From Chromera velia (taxonomy: Eukaryota > Sar > Chromeraceae): a stretch of 27,923 nt of DNA. How positions within the stretch are numbered: position 1 is the first letter of the stretch; each line of letters begins with the position of its first letter. Location: contig JAHBMJ010003241.1 in NCBI GenBank assembly GCA_018398765.1, positions 59,666 through 87,588 on the forward strand, given 5' to 3'. A program made the position numbers and the translations under genes. Below the pieces are notes generated by a model. It was not told where the DNA came from, made no database searches, and saw nothing but the letters and a program-made list of their open reading frames with translations. Below, piece by piece: positions 1 through 16,804 of this stretch.

Positions 1-740
1 CGACGTTCTCGCTGAGGACGGCGTCTGGACTCTGGAGCAGAGCTACGTGCTGCTGATGCTGGAACGGAAAAGCATCGACACCATCTGCCATGAGCATACG
101 GAATATTATGGAGTGAAGCAGGTCAGACAAAGACAGCCTACCTCCTCTCTCTGGCCATCAAGCCTGACTCACTTCCTCCTCCCCCCTTTCTTCCGATCTT
201 TCCTTTCCTGCATGCCCCCATATTTCCTGCCCTCTCTCCCTCTCACATCTTCCCCTGCCCTTTCTTTTTCCTTTTCCTCTTCCATGCCCCCTTCCCTTCT
301 CCGTTTCTTCTACCTTTCTCCTTGCACGTCCAACCGGGAAGAACAGATCTCTCGAGGAAGAAGAAGAAGAAGAAGAATATCCTATGCTGTTGAATTTCTT
401 TCACAGCAAACGGAATCGTTCAGAGATTTTGTCTGCCCTGCCTGCGTCTGCATGAATGCAGATCAAGGACATCATGGACAGGGCTGGCCTGAAGATCATC
501 GCGTTGTCCCTCAACGAGGCCAATGGGGGCAGTTTCCGCACGTTCGTCTGCAAGAAGACCTGCTCCCGGTTCCCCGAAGCCACCGAGCTGGTTGAGAAGT
601 ACCTCAAGAGGGAGGAGGAGGAGAGAATCCATACACCCGAAAGGTCTGTCCGTGAGTGAGACAGGAGGGCAGGACAAAGAAGAGTTGACGCACCCAAAGG
701 CGGAGCGTCGGCGTGAGAAGTGTCCGACCCTCTCTCTTTC

Positions 741-808
<68 letters not shown>

Positions 809-811
809 TGT

Positions 812-861
<50 letters not shown>

Positions 862-878
862 GTCTTTGCCTCTCTCTC

Positions 879-956
<78 letters not shown>

Positions 957-1001
957 TCTCTCTCTTTTTTTTTTTGCCTCTCTCTTTGCCTCCCTCTTTG
1001 C

Positions 1002-1081
<80 letters not shown>

Positions 1082-1105
1082 ACATCCCCGTGCGTCTCTG
1101 TCTCC

Positions 1106-1153
<48 letters not shown>

Positions 1154-2248
1154 TGTGTGGACATCCCCGTGCGTCTCTGTCTCCCTCTCTCCCTCTTTCT
1201 CTGTACATGTGTGTGGATGACTGCATATATGTACAGATGTTTGTGCGTGTATGTGTTTGTGCAGATATTTCGAGTGGGTCAGGGAGTGCGATGAGGAGGT
1301 GAGGAAGTTGAATGAATTCCTCGACTCTGCGAAGAAGGACGGAAAGTCGGTGTACATCTACGGAGCGTCAACGAAGGGCAACTGCCTCCTCCAGTACGCC
1401 AACATCGGACCTGAGAAAGTCCGTCTGTGAGTCCTGGCTTCTACACACAGTCACATTGAATTAAAGAAGAAATGAAGAAAAACAATGAAAAGATGAAAAG
1501 TGGGGGGAAGGAAGGGAATGTGCTGCCAAGTGTGAGCTCTCAGCAGCGACACTTTCTCTCCTCCTCAGTCTCCGTGATTGTGGGAATGAGCTTTTCTGTT
1601 TGCATTTCTTTCTGACTGTCTCGGGTCCCCCTTCAGGTTTCCCCTCTCTTCGCACTCTCCCTCGCATAAAATACACTTCTGGTTCTAGTGCTCGCGCAGT
1701 GTCGGTCTCCACTCGCATACACTAGATGAATGAAGAAATGATGCCGTGGGGAGAGTTGGGTGACCCGCATCTGTCTGTCCGCACAAGTACGATTTCAACC
1801 GTTTTTTCTGTTCGCGCCTGCGTGCACACTCTTGCAAGGTTGGATCCCAACGTGACAGCGCTTTCCAGGCATCGGAGCTCTGCTCTGATGACACATTCTT
1901 CTCAGATGAACGTCTAGGTAGGCACGATTTTGAATACATACCGCACGTGCGTGCCTTCCTGCCTGCCTGCAGATTCCTTTCGCAGTAGAGCGCAACCCGA
2001 AGAAGGAAGGGCTGATGACCTCCACCGGCATCGAGATCATCATGGAGGAGAAGATGAGGAGAGACCCCCCGGACTTCCTTCTCGTCCTGCCCTGGCACTT
2101 CCGTGATGAGATTGTGAAGAGGGAGGATGCGTTTCTGCAGGGGGGGGGACAGCTCGTCTTTCCCTTTCCTTCTTTCGAGGTCTACGGGAGCAGGTCAGTG
2201 AAGGGAACGGAAGGGAAACGAATTGTGTGCATGTACAAGGAAATGTGA
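1..2248 (+). CDS. SAM-dependent C-methyltransferase, 3' part, four exons visible (5' partial)
   Basis: The exons join in frame: 1-121, 462-643, 1265-1418 and 1973-2193. Alternatively the last exon reads through to TGA at 2246-2248. The protein begins within the methyltransferase domain (GVWTLEQSYVLLMLER, then DTICHEHTEYYGVKQ) and continues into the C-terminal domain typical of sugar or polyketide C-methyltransferases (PF08484 type): NEANGGSFRTFVCKK, YIYGASTKGNCLLQY, IPFAVERNPKKEG, PDFLLVLPWHFRDEI, GGQLVFPFP. The family transfers a methyl group from S-adenosylmethionine to carbon, often on NDP-sugars. The SAM-binding N-terminal half lies left of the window. Donors are GTCAGA, GTCTGT, GTCCGT and GTCAGT; for introns 2 and 3 I preferred GTC donors over nearby GTGAGT because only they keep frame with the conserved C-terminal sequence. 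The 3' end is uncertain, because the GTCAGT at 2194 could lead to another exon. The substrate cannot be told. Confidence 0.85.
721..1218 (+). repeat. Compound (CT)n/(TG)n microsatellite inside a methyltransferase intron
   Basis: This is nearly 500 bases of CT runs broken by TG runs (about 792-814, 1044-1080 and 1137-1159) and two copies of a GGACATCCCCGTGCGTCTCT spacer (1080 and 1159). It fills most of intron 2 (644-1264), whose acceptor is at 1263-1264. Long open frames across it in several phases are artefacts of the repeat. Confidence 0.95.
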
Positions 2249-3860
2249 CTAGATAGACATGGTGACAGACTGATAATTCGCCGGACAATTTCACGTGGCG
2301 AGCTGGAACGGGGCACTCAGGGGTGGCCTTCCGCCTCCTCCCTCCCAGCGCCCTGCCCTGTCTTGGATTACCTGTGTTTCTTTCATGAAGGCAGGTGATT
2401 TGCTTCTTTCTCCTTCCCATCTCTCCTGTCTGTCTTTCTTTGTTTGCGGACTCGAGTGTCGTTCAGGACCTTTTATTTGTAGAGAGCGTGAAGCGGTGTG
2501 TATTTTGTTTGGCATGCAATGGCACATGCACAGAAAGAGAGAGAGAGAGAGCGAGAGAGAGAGAATCTGCAAAGATGCTCGCTCAGCTTTGGTTCAATTA
2601 AAGACTGAAAAGGCGTTTGAACGCACACGGTTTCCTAGAGTGGCTGAGTGAAATTCAACGAAAATGATAGACAGACACACAGAGTCTGTTGTCCCTCAGG
2701 GCGTCCTTCCACCGCTTTCCAGAGACACAAAAGGACGGAGCGTTTCACAAAAATGATAAGTTGTTCGCGGACTGATTCGGTTCTCCCTCCACATGCATGC
2801 AGGGCGGAGGAGGCGCCTTCGGTGAACAGAGACGGCAAGGGAAAGGGTATAATGGAGAGACAGAGCTGCTCGACTTGTGAGGAGAGTCAGTCACTGCCCA
2901 CCCCAGCAGGCCATGTGAAATGAATGGAGAGAACGAACGAGCGCAAGAACGAGGACAGGGGCCGCGGTGTTAGGTGAAAGAGAGCGAGGTAGTTGGCATT
3001 TGTTGGCGGTTTGGTTTTCGTAGCGTTGAGGGCTCGGGGACGACAGCGTCTTGTTTTGTTTTTGGTTCATTTATTCGCTCGTTGTCTGATGTACCATTGT
3101 CTCTGTGTTGTCCGTTCTTCGCATTGTGCGCCAATGTGGAAGACAGAAAGTTGGATCGGCGGACAGGGGGACAGAAGGAGTCACATTTACAGGAAAGGAA
3201 GTGGCTCTGGGTCTGTCCACAAGAATTCGAAACATGAATTTAAATCGACGCTTGCATGCTTACACGCCCTCCTCGGTTTCGTTCAATTGTGGAATTTGCA
3301 GAGAGAAGAAAGGCTTCTTCTAGCTGTCTTCTTTTCTTTCTTGGCAGACACAGTCTCTTCCTCAGAAGCGCATGCGAGAGTAGGTCTTTGATAGACATTT
3401 GCCTGCCTCCTTCCTCCATCTTCTTCTTTCTTACCTCTCCCAAAAGAAGCAGGCCTGTGGTTGAGGAGCGACTGACAGTGAACGGTGCTCTCCTTTTTTT
3501 TCTGTTCTGCCCCTTCTGCCTGTGCTGGGCGAGTGAGGGCATGGTTGAGTGTTTCAGAGCACCTAGGGGGCGTGACCCACCGTCATCCAACCGTCAACCC
3601 ACGTCGTTTGTTTCTCGTATACGGCTGCATCGTTTGATGCATCGCGGCTATATAAGGATCTTGCACCCGGCACCCAAGTCGCCTCGAAGGGCAGTACGTG
3701 CCGTGAGATTCTGCGGTTGCACGCACGCAAGCGCATGCAGCTCTCCATTTTTGTCTTTTCGAAGATCTAAAAATTCAGGTGATTTTATGTTCCCCCAGTA
3801 CCGCTCAGAAAACACTCACTCCGCCCCAGGCTTCGCCATCAAATGCTAGATCAAATGCCG
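2249..3860. other. Intergenic or 3'-flank segment with no recognisable gene
   Basis: Beyond the last methyltransferase exon there are only short overlapping frames without recognisable domains, plus a (GA)n run at about 2537-2564. Further small 3' exons or a UTR of the methyltransferase gene could lie here. I could not identify one by frame or family similarity. Confidence 0.5.
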
Positions 3861-4071
3861 ACATATGGCCCTATAGGTGGGAACCGTGGGGCCTCCGCCG
3901 CCTAGCCTATAGGTCCAAAGTTGAAAGTTCAATATGAATGTGGTCGTGTACCCAGTCGTGTACATGCAAAACACATACAAAACTATAAGTATAATTTAAA
4001 ATCAAAACTTCAGACATTTTAAGAACTTAATAATAAGGCCGGTTTTCAATATCTTATACTTAGTGATTAGT

Positions 4072-4143
4072 GGTGCCCTAGAGCACTGTCGCCGTTTTGT
4101 CTTATAGAGGTCGCCCCCGCAAATGGCAGGGAGGTGTACCTCA
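4072..4143 (+). repeat. Copy 1 of a 72-bp dispersed repeat
   Basis: By hand alignment this matches 21310-21381 over its full 72 bases without gaps, with about 60 identities. The shared core is CACTGTCG, then GTTTTGTCTT, then GTCGCCCCC. It lies just outside the 3' end of the minus-strand retroelement remnant. A nearby GCCGCCTAGCC (about 3895) resembles CCTAGGCGGCTAAGCC beside the second copy, so the true repeat unit may be longer. Confidence 0.7.
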
Positions 4144-4218
4144 TCTCTGTTATATGACAGGGTAGGATTAATGTCCGGATTGCTCCGCGCTCAGTGTCAG
4201 TCAATGAAGCATAGTAAA

Positions 4219-5538
4219 TTAATTAGTAATTAGACGATATATATAATTTATGAATATTTTTAAAAACTTAAAAAAATATTTACCCCAGGCATGAACAGTG
4301 ATGAGGCCATCATCAACAGCCAACACACGACCTAAGAAGTGGCTCTTGTTGTTTTTGGCCTCCCACATAATCATCTCTCCCCACAGAAAATCAGAGATAG
4401 GAGGGGCAGCGGGAATAGAAGCCTCTGGGGAGATGGCAAGAACTGGATTGTGACCGATTACCTGATGTTTGGGGAGGAGATGACAAACTGGAGTGGGAGG
4501 ACGATGCAAGGGAACAATCCGCTGGTGGAGATTCAGGCTTTAGGGCAGAGGGTGATGAAGAAGGGGGAGGAGCTGACTTGCGGGGACAGCGGACATGGGC
4601 AAGAATGCTGCGACCGGTGGAAGAGCGACGGATGCGATAGACGTGCGGGCCAAGATACTGAAGGATCTCAGCATCTTCGTATCGAGGAGTAAATGTGGGA
4701 TAACGTTCCTTTGGATGGTTGAAAAGGACTTTTTCGGAGACGGAGTATGCAGAGGCAGATTGATTATCAATGTCGGGGGTAAAAAGGTCTCGGAGGGAAG
4801 CGATAGCAGGGAAAAAGGGGAAACACCCTCTGCACACTTAGAAGGGGGACTTGCCTTTCTGACCTGAGCTGGGACGACGGTTGTACTGGGAGACGGCCTC
4901 ATCCAAAACGGACAGCCACGTGCTGTCAGAGAGGCCTTGGTCAAGAAGGATACCCCGAATAATAATTTGGAGCTCCCGGTAGGTTTGTTTAAGGGGGCCT
5001 AGAGAGCGATGCCAATCAGCAGGCGCAAAAGATTGTTCAATGGGTTTGCTGGATAGAAATTCGGCAAAATCTCCTCGATTCTCACCCCCCGAATTTATTC
5101 GTACTTCTGGAACTACTTCTCCCTCATGTCTCTGCCAATTGATGTAGACTTCTCAGATGGTGGCGACAAGGCGGTCTTTCAATGGGAATGCCCACAGCGA
5201 TCCATCAAATGCATCTTTGATCATCAGCAGGTAACGACGAACCCCATGATCCCCCAATCCATACATGACATCAATGAAAATATGGTGACCGGCAGAAGTC
5301 ACCCGGGGGGAAGCAGTAGTACCGTCAGAGAGTCTGACGTTCAAAACTTGCGAGGTTTTATGCGGGAACACATACCTCCGTGGAGACACGACCGAAGTGC
5401 ATGCGCGACAGCACGTCTCATAGGGCTACGAAGGAGAGAAGAAAGATCATGCAGGCCTTCCCACAGGGATTTCTGCGTGCCATTCACTCCCACATGCCCC
5501 AATTCTGCATGATGCTCTCTGATGAGGGATTCGATCAA
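4219..5538 (-). pseudogene. Retroelement integrase remnant, frameshifted, catalytic residues altered
   Basis: The zinc-binding part (5538-5341) has LIREHHAELGHVGVNGTQ, an H-x4-H pair, but its cysteine pair is spaced wrongly (CLHGGMC). The reading frame then shifts into the core: HIFIDVMYGLGDHG (first Asp) and YLLMIKDAFDGSLWAFPLKD. After another stop come INSGGENRGDFAEFL and GPLKQTYRELQIIIRG. The second Asp position reads Asn and the Glu position reads Lys. The C-terminal part holds ILQYLGPHVYRIRR, a GPxxV-like segment, and in another frame FLGRVLAVDDGLITVHAWG (ending near 4280). This is a dead integrase by inspection. Confidence 0.8.
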
Positions 5539-5814
5539 TTCACTGAGTCAGCCTTTGGAGGTTGAAGTCTTAGAAGAGGGGAAGAGGAGGGATGAGCTTG
5601 TGTATGCGCACACAGATGGGCGGTTCTGACATGATGACGCAAACACGGTTTTTCCACACCTCCAAGCAGGTCCCTGGACGGCAGGGGGCGTAGGTCCCTC
5701 TTGATTGGATTGGGCTGCGGTGCTGGGGGAGGCCGAGGGATAAGAGACCTCTCCAGACACCGGCCACAGTCGTACAAAAAAAAAGTTATTGCTTGTACAA
5801 CAAAACCGAATATC

Positions 5815-6198
5815 TTAGCAGTCAGGAAAGGAAAGTGTGCCAGACTGAGTGGAATAGTCAAACACAGCCTTCAAATTGATCAGACGTTCATTTCCGATCA
5901 ACACAGGCGTAACTGAGTCGGTTTCTATCATATCAGCAATCAAGAGAGCGGGGCTACCATTGATTTGAACAGGGAGATGGGTAGCACACGTGACGACTTC
6001 AGGTTTCAAATTGCTACCTGTTTGGATGTGGTATGACTTGATGGCTACTTCCGTCCATGTCCAACCAAACGTAACGGTTGCCTTCAATGACATTTGCTTT
6101 AACCACCCTCTAGTAACTGTGGTACGACTGGTACCAACATCAAGGATAGTATAAGGACCATCAAAGGAGAAGGGAGGCGAATGAGAGGAAGTTGACAA
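5815..6198 (-). pseudogene. Retropepsin-like aspartic protease remnant of the retroelement
   Basis: An open stretch of 127 codons has the layout of a retroelement aspartic protease. An ILDVGTSRTTVTRGWL segment sits where the active-site flap family has D-T/S-G-A/S, and a C-terminal PVLIGNERLINLKAVFDY segment matches the usual leucine-isoleucine-glycine motif region. The active-site triplet reads DVG instead of DTG or DSG, which should be inactive. It lies directly downstream of the zinc knuckle, as expected for a gag-pol order. Confidence 0.7.
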
Positions 6199-6429
6199 AC
6201 AGGTAGGAGAATTAAGGAGAGGAAACAGAAGGGACTGACATTAGGGTGGAAGTCACCACAACAAGACCTCCCTCCTTTGCCCATTGCCCCCCTCGCCCCC
6301 TTGTTCCCCCTGAGCTGTGGGGAAAATACTTTGCAATCAGTTTAGGAACTGACAACTGACAGTCCTCGGTCTTGTCACAGTGACCCTTTTTTCCACACCC
6401 CGGTGTCACAGTGTTACACTAAAACTGCA

Positions 6430-7632
6430 TCAGACACTTCGGGATAGAATGACCCCACTTTGAACAGGTGATACACCAAGGTCAGTTCGTCACGGGGCGG
6501 TTGCCAGAAGCCCGGTTAGAGGAGCCTATCGCAGCGGTAGCACCACGCTCATGCGATTGAATGATTTTGGAAGGAAATAGAGACGGGGCCTGGGATGCGA
6601 TGAGGGAACCAAATTTTGGTTCAGAGGACGGCGTGGTGAAAGAAGAGGTGGGGTCGAGTTTTTGGGATTTGATCAAAAATTGTTAACAATCCTTTTTGGA
6701 TGATCCCAGGCAAAAGACTCAGCAGCTGCCATCACATCGCCCTACAAGGGAGAGGGGATGGCATACAGGAGGAAAAAAGATGCTAGGATTCCAAACCACT
6801 GATTGTCGGAAAATTGGCGGAACCGTCCCTGGATACGGAGTTTATATTTCTAATAGGAGAGGTCGAGATCTGTCTCTGGGTCTCCATTACCAGTGTATAC
6901 AGAGACGACGGTGCGATATGAATAGAACGTCTCAATCTTTTTTATGAGGTCTCGCACCTCTTTCTTCAGGGCTTTGGGAGTCAAGTGAAGTGCTCTCTAA
7001 GGGAGAGAGCAGAGATCGTTCAGACAAGTGTGAAACTCGACATCCTTGGGCTTGGCATAATGCCCTCGGAGTTCCTTCTAGATGAGATCAACGTCTTTCT
7101 TCTCCTCTGCGGTGAGGGAATAGACGTGTTCCATCAACAGTTCGAAAGGCTCTAGCCCGCTTATGAAAAGGCTGGCCCTCTCTGCCGGTGACACGCTCTT
7201 TAAATGTCTCTCAGAGAAGCGCTCAAAGGACTCGAAAATATTTTCGAGCTGCTCTGCTATGGCAAACAGGGGGGATGAATCTTTCACAAATTTCAGGGCA
7301 CACTTCCAATCAGGGATCTTTGTCGGCTCTCTGACTTGAAGTTCCTGTCTGCTTTGGCTGGCTCGAATGGCTTCTGCTTTTACGCTGGCCAGGGTGAGTC
7401 AAACTTCTTTTAGCTCTGCCATCAGCCGGGCATTTTTTTTTTGGGCCGTCTCCAACTCTTCATCTCTCTCTCCCATCTTTCTTTGCATTTCTCCTACAAT
7501 GCTGAACACTGTGTTTAACTTAAGTTGTCGCTGCAGTGTTACAGTGGCGTTGCTAGGAGGAGGGGCTTCCTCTTCCGACGGAGCGTCTTCTTCGTCTTGC
7601 AGCCCTTCAATAGCTCCTCCACTCATTGACAC
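6430..7632 (-). pseudogene. Retroelement gag remnant with CCHC zinc knuckle
   Basis: The N-terminal stretch (7632-7399) is acidic, then coiled-coil-like, ending near EMQRKMGERDEELETAQKKN. It continues to a globular gag-like segment (FESFERFSERHLKSVSPAE, then LFISGLEPFELLMEHVYSL) ending at a stop near 7080. Downstream frames still read KDVEFHTCLNDLCSLP and LKKEVRDLIKKIETFYSYRT between further stops. A complete knuckle, CITCSKWGHSIPKC (C-x2-C-x4-H-x4-C), is encoded at 6475-6434. A second, poorer Cys/His cluster (CGKKGHCDKTEDC) follows after an in-frame stop, at about 6395-6357. Confidence 0.75.
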
Positions 7633-7639
7633 TTGAGGA

Positions 7640-8385
7640 GGAACATCAACACGAGATGGAATCGCTTGGAATAAAGGCTCAGACTCTTCTATTTTTTATA
7701 AATTGAATCGAACCTGCTCTGCTACCATAAAGTGGATACTATAGCTCTAGTGCTCGTGAATAGCTAGCTCATGCCCTGTCGCTGAGAGATAAGTATAACA
7801 GTCCGGTCTTATGCCTTTGTTCCACTACTGACTCGCTCGCTTCAATCTATATCAACAGATTTGTTCTTAATTAATTTGGTGGCTGATTCATGCACGCCGT
7901 GGCCACTCCATCGCTCAGTCAGTCTAGACAGGACATGCCGTGGCCCCAGTAAAATGGTATACAACATTTAATATGTATTTTCAAGTTCTTAACGAATTTT
8001 TATTGATTAAAATTGAGTGATTGATGATAGATGTGCTTGATCAAATAATTGAACTAGGTATAGTTTTAAGCGGTAAGCCTCGCAATGTAGCGGGCAATGA
8101 GCTAGCCACTGAACCGACTTGTTACTACTAGTAGCTTTGACAGATCGAGCTTCTAATACAGTAATACTAACTAATATTACTCTAGAAACTATACATACTT
8201 TTGACTAGACTTTTGATAAAATATAATCAATTCCACTTTATAGATTCCACTGGGAACTACTGGGAACTAGAGTAAGAGTTTCTAGAAGAGTTTGATATGA
8301 TAGAAATTTGAAGACGGGCTTGAGCCTTGAGGACTATATGTAGCTTTAAGCTACTACTAGTAGGCTATAATTCAGCTTTTATGTT
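7640..8385. other. AT-rich intergenic DNA between retroelement and NDC1 3' end
   Basis: No gene is visible. The stretch is AT-rich and holds short symmetric motifs built on CTAGTAG or CTACTAG (about 8127, 8352), a tandem GGGAACTA(C/G) pair (about 8251-8270) and a TAGCTTTAAGCTA hairpin (about 8341). Composition changes sharply at about 8385, where the GC-rich NDC1 3' exon begins. Confidence 0.5.
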
Positions 8386-15040
<6,655 letters not shown>

Positions 15041-15128
15041 TCCTTGTTCGAAGCGTTCCACCTTGTTCGCCAAATCATGCCAGACAGAGGAAGAGACGGA
15101 GAACCCTGTCACGTCTGCGATGACCTAA

Positions 15129-15164
15129 CATTCACCCTCACGTACTGCCATTCACCCTCACGTG
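15129..15164 (-). promoter_or_regulatory. Candidate NDC1 upstream element: 15-bp direct repeat with G-box
   Basis: CATTCACCCTCACGT occurs twice, at 15129-15143 and 15149-15163, starts 20 bp apart. The second copy runs into the palindrome CACGTG (15159-15164), a G-box/E-box core recognised by bZIP and bHLH factors in other eukaryotes. It lies 89-124 bp upstream of the proposed NDC1 start codon. Its function is inference; the repeat itself is plain. Confidence 0.4.
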
Positions 15165-15329
15165 ACACATCGCATGCTTTGGTCCACCTGTGGATCAGCA
15201 GTGCATGGATGAGAGAACCTTAATTGATCAGCCTTTTCGGCGCTGAATTCGAACGCACTCCCGCTGGATGTAGACTCAATGCTACTTATTGCAGAGAGAG
15301 AAGAGCTGTATAGAGAAGCAGGGTCCGAG

Positions 15330-15470
15330 CTCCCGGCCCGGCGGCGCATGCATGCAGGCCGGCCGCGGCCCTGCATGGCGGCCGCGGGGCGCGCGCGGGG
15401 GCGAGAGGTCCTGCGATGCATGTCCTCCATTGTCCTCCCGCGCGCCGCGAAATGCCGCGAAGAAAACACC
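15330..15470. other. CpG-rich, palindrome-rich segment upstream of NDC1
   Basis: The segment is dense in CG dinucleotides and self-complementary words: GCATGCATGC, GGCCGGCCGCGGCC, GGCGGCCGCGGGGCGCGCGC. It marks the left edge of the module A/B/C repeat island. Long open frames here come from the lack of AT-rich stop codons, and I see no protein family. Confidence 0.5.
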
Positions 15471-15502
15471 GATTCACATCCACGAACCCTCGATTCACGA
15501 AT

Positions 15503-15578
15503 CTGACGCAAGCAAGCTTGCGAACGGCCCCGGAAAGCAAGAAAAATGAGAACTGCACGATTGACGCACGCCGGCCAG
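15503..15578 (+). repeat. Module C of the island repeat, copy 1
   Basis: The module runs from CTGACGCAAGCAAGCTTGCG through GGCCCCGGAAAGC and AAGAAAAATGAGAACTGCAC to CGCCGGCCAG. Other copies are 15810-15886 (plus), 18681-18757 (plus) and 16697-16772 (minus). A looser tail (GTGGGAAAAGCC, a C-rich run, CAGGAAAAAAG) follows copies 1 and 3. The reverse of GGAAAAAGCC precedes the inverted copy. Confidence 0.9.
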
Positions 15579-15680
15579 TCGGGGTCGATCGCGCCGACTC
15601 CCCCGGCCTCCCCCCCCTGTGGGAAAAGCCACGGAACTCTCCCCCCCCACCCCAGGAAAAAAGTTCCAGGACCCATACAC

Positions 15681-15726
15681 CTGACGCACGCACATTTGGC
15701 GCACATTCAGCCTTTCAGGGCAGGGT
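15681..15726 (+). repeat. Module B of the island repeat, copy 1
   Basis: CTGACGCACGCACATTTGGC then GCACATTCAGCCTTTCAGGG. Other plus copies are at about 18494-18540, 18620-18667 and 18958-19008. B normally leads into the TTTTTACCGAAAGAC start of module A. Here it instead abuts an inverted A. Confidence 0.85.
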
Positions 15727-15809
15727 GGCCCCGGAAAGCGAAGTAAGGGGCACTTAGAAAACAGAAATACCCTAGCCCAGGTACATGTACACTGTCTTTC
15801 AGCAAAAAT
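15727..15809 (-). repeat. Module A of the island repeat, inverted copy
   Basis: Read on the minus strand: ATTTTTGCTGAAAGACAGTG, then CCTGGGCTAGGGTATTTCTG, then TTTTCTAAGTGCCCC and GCTTTCCGGGGCC. Plus-strand copies lie at 18435-18489, about 18539-18617, about 19009-19089 and 19090-19153. A further copy is split by the transposon at 16804/18435. Confidence 0.85.
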
Positions 15810-15886
15810 CTGACGCATGCAAGCTTGCGAACGGCCCCGGAAAGCAAGAAAAATGAGAACTGCATAATTGACGTACACCGGCCAGC
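15810..15886 (+). repeat. Module C, copy 2, left side of the assembly gap
   Basis: This is the same module as 15503-15578, directly after the inverted A module. It is followed by a poly-C run that ends at the gap. With the inverted C at 16697-16772 it forms matching arms on the two sides of the gap. Confidence 0.9.
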
Positions 15887-15911
15887 CATTACACCGATCC
15901 TCCCCCCCCCC

Positions 15912-16651
15912 NNNNNNNNNNNNNNNNNNNNNNNNNNNNNNNNNNNNNNNNNNNNNNNNNNNNNNNNNNNNNNNNNNNNNNNNNNNNNNNNNNNNNNNNN
16001 NNNNNNNNNNNNNNNNNNNNNNNNNNNNNNNNNNNNNNNNNNNNNNNNNNNNNNNNNNNNNNNNNNNNNNNNNNNNNNNNNNNNNNNNNNNNNNNNNNNN
16101 NNNNNNNNNNNNNNNNNNNNNNNNNNNNNNNNNNNNNNNNNNNNNNNNNNNNNNNNNNNNNNNNNNNNNNNNNNNNNNNNNNNNNNNNNNNNNNNNNNNN
16201 NNNNNNNNNNNNNNNNNNNNNNNNNNNNNNNNNNNNNNNNNNNNNNNNNNNNNNNNNNNNNNNNNNNNNNNNNNNNNNNNNNNNNNNNNNNNNNNNNNNN
16301 NNNNNNNNNNNNNNNNNNNNNNNNNNNNNNNNNNNNNNNNNNNNNNNNNNNNNNNNNNNNNNNNNNNNNNNNNNNNNNNNNNNNNNNNNNNNNNNNNNNN
16401 NNNNNNNNNNNNNNNNNNNNNNNNNNNNNNNNNNNNNNNNNNNNNNNNNNNNNNNNNNNNNNNNNNNNNNNNNNNNNNNNNNNNNNNNNNNNNNNNNNNN
16501 NNNNNNNNNNNNNNNNNNNNNNNNNNNNNNNNNNNNNNNNNNNNNNNNNNNNNNNNNNNNNNNNNNNNNNNNNNNNNNNNNNNNNNNNNNNNNNNNNNNN
16601 NNNNNNNNNNNNNNNNNNNNNNNNNNNNNNNNNNNNNNNNNNNNNNNNNNN
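15912..16651. other. Assembly gap (740 N)
   Basis: All bases are N. The gap is flanked by poly-C on the left and by poly-G/CCGCGGCTTTTTCCGCG on the right, and by inverted copies of module C. Reading frames that cross it are meaningless. Confidence 1.
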
Positions 16652-16696
16652 GAGTTCCGCGGCTTTTTCCGCGAGGGGGGAGGGGGGGGTGGTCGA

Positions 16697-16772
16697 CTGG
16701 CCGGCGTGCATCAATCGTGCAGTTGTCATTTTTCTTGCTTTCCGGGGCCGTTCGCAAGCTTGCTTGTATCAG
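16697..16772 (-). repeat. Module C, inverted copy, right side of the gap
   Basis: This is the reverse complement of the C module, including GCTTTCCGGGGCC and TTCGCAAGCTTGCTTG. It is followed immediately by the start of a plus-strand A module (ATTTTTACCGAAAGACAGCG), which mirrors the A-minus/C-plus order on the left of the gap. Confidence 0.9.
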
Positions 16773-16804
16773 ATTTTTACCGAAAGACAGCGTGCACGTG
16801 GGCT

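Larger units (their letters stand above)
4219..7632 (-). mobile_element. Decayed Ty3/gypsy-like retroelement lacking reverse transcriptase
   Basis: On the minus strand the order is gag with coiled coil (7632 to about 7080), zinc knuckle (6475-6434), aspartic protease (6198-5815), integrase zinc-binding region (about 5538-5360), integrase core (about 5340-4850) and integrase C-terminal region (4837-4220). Protease before integrase, with a CCHC gag, is the Ty3/gypsy-type order. Only about 280 bases separate protease from integrase, so reverse transcriptase and RNase H (normally more than 1.2 kb) are absent. Stop codons and frame changes interrupt every domain. I found no long terminal repeats by eye in 3860-4218 or 7640-8380, so the ends are approximate. 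It occupies the interval between the 3' ends of two convergent genes. Confidence 0.85.

Noticed and set aside
401-1357. Long frames rich in Arg-Glu, Thr-His, Ser-Leu or Cys-Val dipeptides on both strands
   Set aside because: They are translations of the CT/TG microsatellite inside a methyltransferase intron.
8090-8135. tRNA-like stretch around GTAGCGGGCAATGAGCTAG
   Set aside because: I could not form acceptor, anticodon and T arms with the required invariant bases.
3860-8380. Long terminal repeats for the Ty3-like element
   Set aside because: Comparing 3860-4218 with 7640-8380 by eye gave no convincing direct repeat. A self dot plot would settle it.
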